Positions 4,753 through 6,275 of a DNA stretch of 6,275 nucleotides are shown here, piece after piece. The DNA is taken from the NCBI GenBank assembly GCA_946530565.1, contig CAMNAE010000106.1, positions 1 to 6,275 of the forward strand. The letters run 5' to 3'. The DNA comes from an uncultured Oscillibacter sp. Lineage in GTDB: Bacteria; Bacillota; Clostridia; Oscillospirales; Oscillospiraceae. Position numbers and translations under genes: made by a program. How positions within the stretch are numbered: position 1 is the first letter of the stretch; the number at the start of each line of letters is the position of its first letter. The notes beneath the pieces are model-generated. The model was not told where the DNA came from and did no database searches. It saw only the letters and a program-made list of their open reading frames with translations.

Positions 4753-5711
4753 CAGACCACCACGTTGATCATCTCACGGCCCTGCAGCCAGGCGACGGCG
4801 TTGTCGGCGCACATCTGGCTCACGGCGTTGATCGCCTCCCAGGAGTACATGCCGATGTGGGAGGTGACGAGGATGTTGTCGAGCGTCAGGAAGGGGTGGT
4901 CGGCCGGGATCGGCTCGGCGACGGTCGTGTCGCAGGCCGCGGCGGAGAGATGGCCGCTCTTCACGGCCTCATAGAGGTCGTTCTCGTTCACGACGCCGCC
5001 GCGCGCGACGTTGATGAGGCAGGACCCCTCGGGCATCGCGGCGAGCTGCTTGGCGGTGATCATATTGCGGGTGGAGTCGATCAGCGGCAGGTGGATCGTG
5101 ACGAAATTGCAGTGGGTCAGCATCTCGTCGAGATCGGGGCAGATCTCACAGTAGTCTTTGAACTCCTCGGGGACTTCCTTCACGCCGGGATCGTAGGCGA
5201 GGACCTTCATGTTGAAGCCCTTCGCGCGGCGGGCGACGTGCTTGCCGATCGCGCCGAAGCCGATGACGCCGAGCGTCTTGCCGTAGACGTCCTGGCCGAT
5301 GCGGGTCTTCCAGGTGCCCTTGCGCACGGCCATCGCGACCTCGGTCACATGGCGGGCGCAGTCCATCATGAGCGCGAAGGCGAGGTCGGCGACCGCGCTG
5401 GAGTTCGTGCCGGGGGTGTTCGTGACGTGGATGCCGAGCTCTTTGGCTGCCGGCAGGTCGATGTTGTCGAGTCCGGCGCCGTGCTTCGCGATGAGCTTTA
5501 ATTTCGGGCACTTCGCCATGAGCTCCTTCGGGAAGGGATGCGCGCTGATGATGAGCGCGTCGTAGTCGGGGATCTCGGCGGCAAAGCGGTCCATATCGAA
5601 GCTCTGGTTGTCGAAGTGGACCTCCCAGCCGGCGTCCTCGAGGGTCTTTAAGGGCTGGTCGCTGACCGAGCCGAAGGAACGGGAGGTAATGAGGATCTTT
5701 TTCTTATCCAT
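4752..5711 (-). CDS. D-2-hydroxyacid dehydrogenase (NAD-dependent, SerA/GyaR-like)
   Basis: A cytoplasmic oxidoreductase that interconverts 2-oxoacids and D-2-hydroxyacids. It has 319 residues, the usual length of the short members without an ACT domain. The substrate-domain N-terminus contains KHGAGLDNIDL (76-86). The nucleotide-binding domain has VIGFGAIG (149-156) with the GxGxxG glycines and Asp174 (AYDP), which favours NAD over NADP. The catalytic set is Arg237 (NVARGGVVNE), Glu266 (VAEPIP) and His285 (SHIGM). The usual LDVF.EP is here CDTTVAEP, and HIGM replaces the more common HIGG or HTAG. The exact substrate cannot be read; phosphoglycerate, glyoxylate/hydroxypyruvate or a sugar-acid intermediate are possible. 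AAAGGAG lies 10 nt before the ATG. It follows the kinase gene by 41 bp and overlaps the nuclease gene by one base, so all three probably share a transcript. Confidence 0.92.
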   Translation of the reverse strand: MDKKKILITSRSFGSVSDQPLKTLEDAGWEVHFDNQSFDMDRFAAEIPDYDALIISAHPFPKELMAKCPKLKLIAKHGAGLDNIDLPAAKELGIHVTNTPGTNSSAVADLAFALMMDCARHVTEVAMAVRKGTWKTRIGQDVYGKTLGVIGFGAIGKHVARRAKGFNMKVLAYDPGVKEVPEEFKDYCEICPDLDEMLTHCNFVTIHLPLIDSTRNMITAKQLAAMPEGSCLINVARGGVVNENDLYEAVKSGHLSAAACDTTVAEPIPADHPFLTLDNILVTSHIGMYSWEAINAVSQMCADNAVAWLQGREMINVVV

Positions 5712-5752
5712 GGTGATCGATCTCCTTTGATGATTTGATGATCAGGAAAACA

Positions 5753-6275
5753 TTATCGCAGCGACAACAGTTTTTTGAGCCCGTCGACCGCGTAGCTCTT
5801 CTCCTTCGAGATCGGCAGATGCCCGATCTCCCTGAATACGCCGGTCCCGGCGAGGAGCGTCTCATACAGCTCGTACATGTAGGCGTTCGAGACGATGACG
5901 GCCGTGTCGCAGGGCGCCCAGGCCGTTTGGCACATCCGCACGAGCGCCTGGGCGAAGCCGCCGTTCAAAACGCCCTCGCAGTAGCTGCGCCGCTGCGCCG
6001 GCGTGCCCTCGTTGAAAAGGCGCATCGCGTGGCCGATGTAGACCGCGCGGTTCATGCCCCAGTCGGCAAGGTTTTTAAGCCCCAGGCGCACATAGTCGTG
6101 GTCGAGCGTCTTGTCCTCAGTCGAGAGGATCGGAGCGAGGATCGTATCGCTCTTCATCGCGAAGAAGAGCTCGCCGGTCATCTGCGACAGGATCCCCTGC
6201 ACGCCGCCGCGGTCGATCAATACCGTGTGCGTGTGTGAGCCGGGCAGGATCAGCGCGATGCGGCGCCCGGGCCAG
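5753..6275 (-). CDS. dgoK: 2-dehydro-3-deoxygalactonokinase-like protein (partial, 5' end outside window)
   Basis: The family phosphorylates 2-keto-3-deoxygalactonate with ATP in the De Ley-Doudoroff route of D-galactonate use. The visible 173 residues run in frame to the window edge (first complete codon at 6274) and form the C-terminal half of a protein usually about 290 aa long. The family-like motif is ILPGSHTHTVLIDRGGVQGILSQMTGELF, split here as LPGSHT (residues 10-15) and QMTGELF (31-37); E. coli-type DgoK has LPGTHSKWV and TYMTGELF. A later block RAVYIGHAMRLF...SYCEGVLNGGF matches the region before YLSGLLIG in DgoK only loosely, so the exact sugar acid may differ. It is the first of three closely spaced minus-strand genes. 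A TTG at 6220 is not a real start, because homology continues upstream. The aldolase partner would be expected to the right of the window. Confidence 0.72.
   Translation of the reverse strand, partial: WPGRRIALILPGSHTHTVLIDRGGVQGILSQMTGELFFAMKSDTILAPILSTEDKTLDHDYVRLGLKNLADWGMNRAVYIGHAMRLFNEGTPAQRRSYCEGVLNGGFAQALVRMCQTAWAPCDTAVIVSNAYMYELYETLLAGTGVFREIGHLPISKEKSYAVDGLKKLLSLR

Noticed and set aside
4857..5501. 214-aa plus-strand frame opposite the dehydrogenase
   Set aside because: It is a high-GC shadow frame antisense to a protein with all catalytic motifs, with no recognisable domain of its own.

Overview
The window is high-GC DNA, about 60% by eye. It looks like a Clostridia genome of the Oscillospiraceae/Ruminococcaceae type. 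The evidence is a Firmicutes-type RepA_N replication initiator, S-layer-homology (SLH) domains of clostridial style, AGGAGG-type ribosome binding sites and GC-rich foldable intergenic repeats. No 16S rRNA or other taxonomic marker is present, so this placement is inference.

Left third (1-2073), accessory. A minus-strand repA gene (191-1372) lies between two blocks of hairpin-rich repeats (about 1-170 and 1549-1680) that share several identical stretches. The repA coding sequence appears to carry its own replication origin. A 23-bp tandem array (about 639-791) has a period that is not a multiple of three. It is followed by a more AT-rich 15-bp array (586-638) and then a GC hairpin (547-561). 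Upstream of repA there is a promoter (TTGCTT-17-TATACT) and, just downstream of its -10, a 13/14 match to the Gram-positive LexA/DinR SOS box. To the right, the second repeat block runs directly into the middle of an SLH-domain gene. Only the C-terminal part of that gene remains (about 1681-2073), followed by a hairpin terminator. No relaxase, integrase or partition gene is visible, so repA looks like an orphan or minimal element, or the edge of a larger one.

Middle (2139-3900). A minus-strand gene for a sodium:solute symporter (SSF family, 525 aa) has a good sigma-A-type promoter. An 11-bp direct repeat overlaps the -10 and the start of transcription. Its substrate cannot be read from the sequence.

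Right (3911-6275). A minus-strand gene run reads, in transcription order: the C-terminal 173 residues of a 2-dehydro-3-deoxygalactonokinase-like sugar-acid kinase (open at the window edge), a D-2-hydroxyacid dehydrogenase, and exodeoxyribonuclease III. The dehydrogenase stop and the exonuclease start overlap by one base, and a hairpin terminator follows the exonuclease. Kinase and dehydrogenase fit a sugar-acid catabolic operon. The repair nuclease appears to be carried along by translational coupling, and whether this has a purpose is unknown.

The most unusual part is the repA unit, with an in-gene origin, possible SOS control, flanking structured repeats and a disrupted surface-protein gene.
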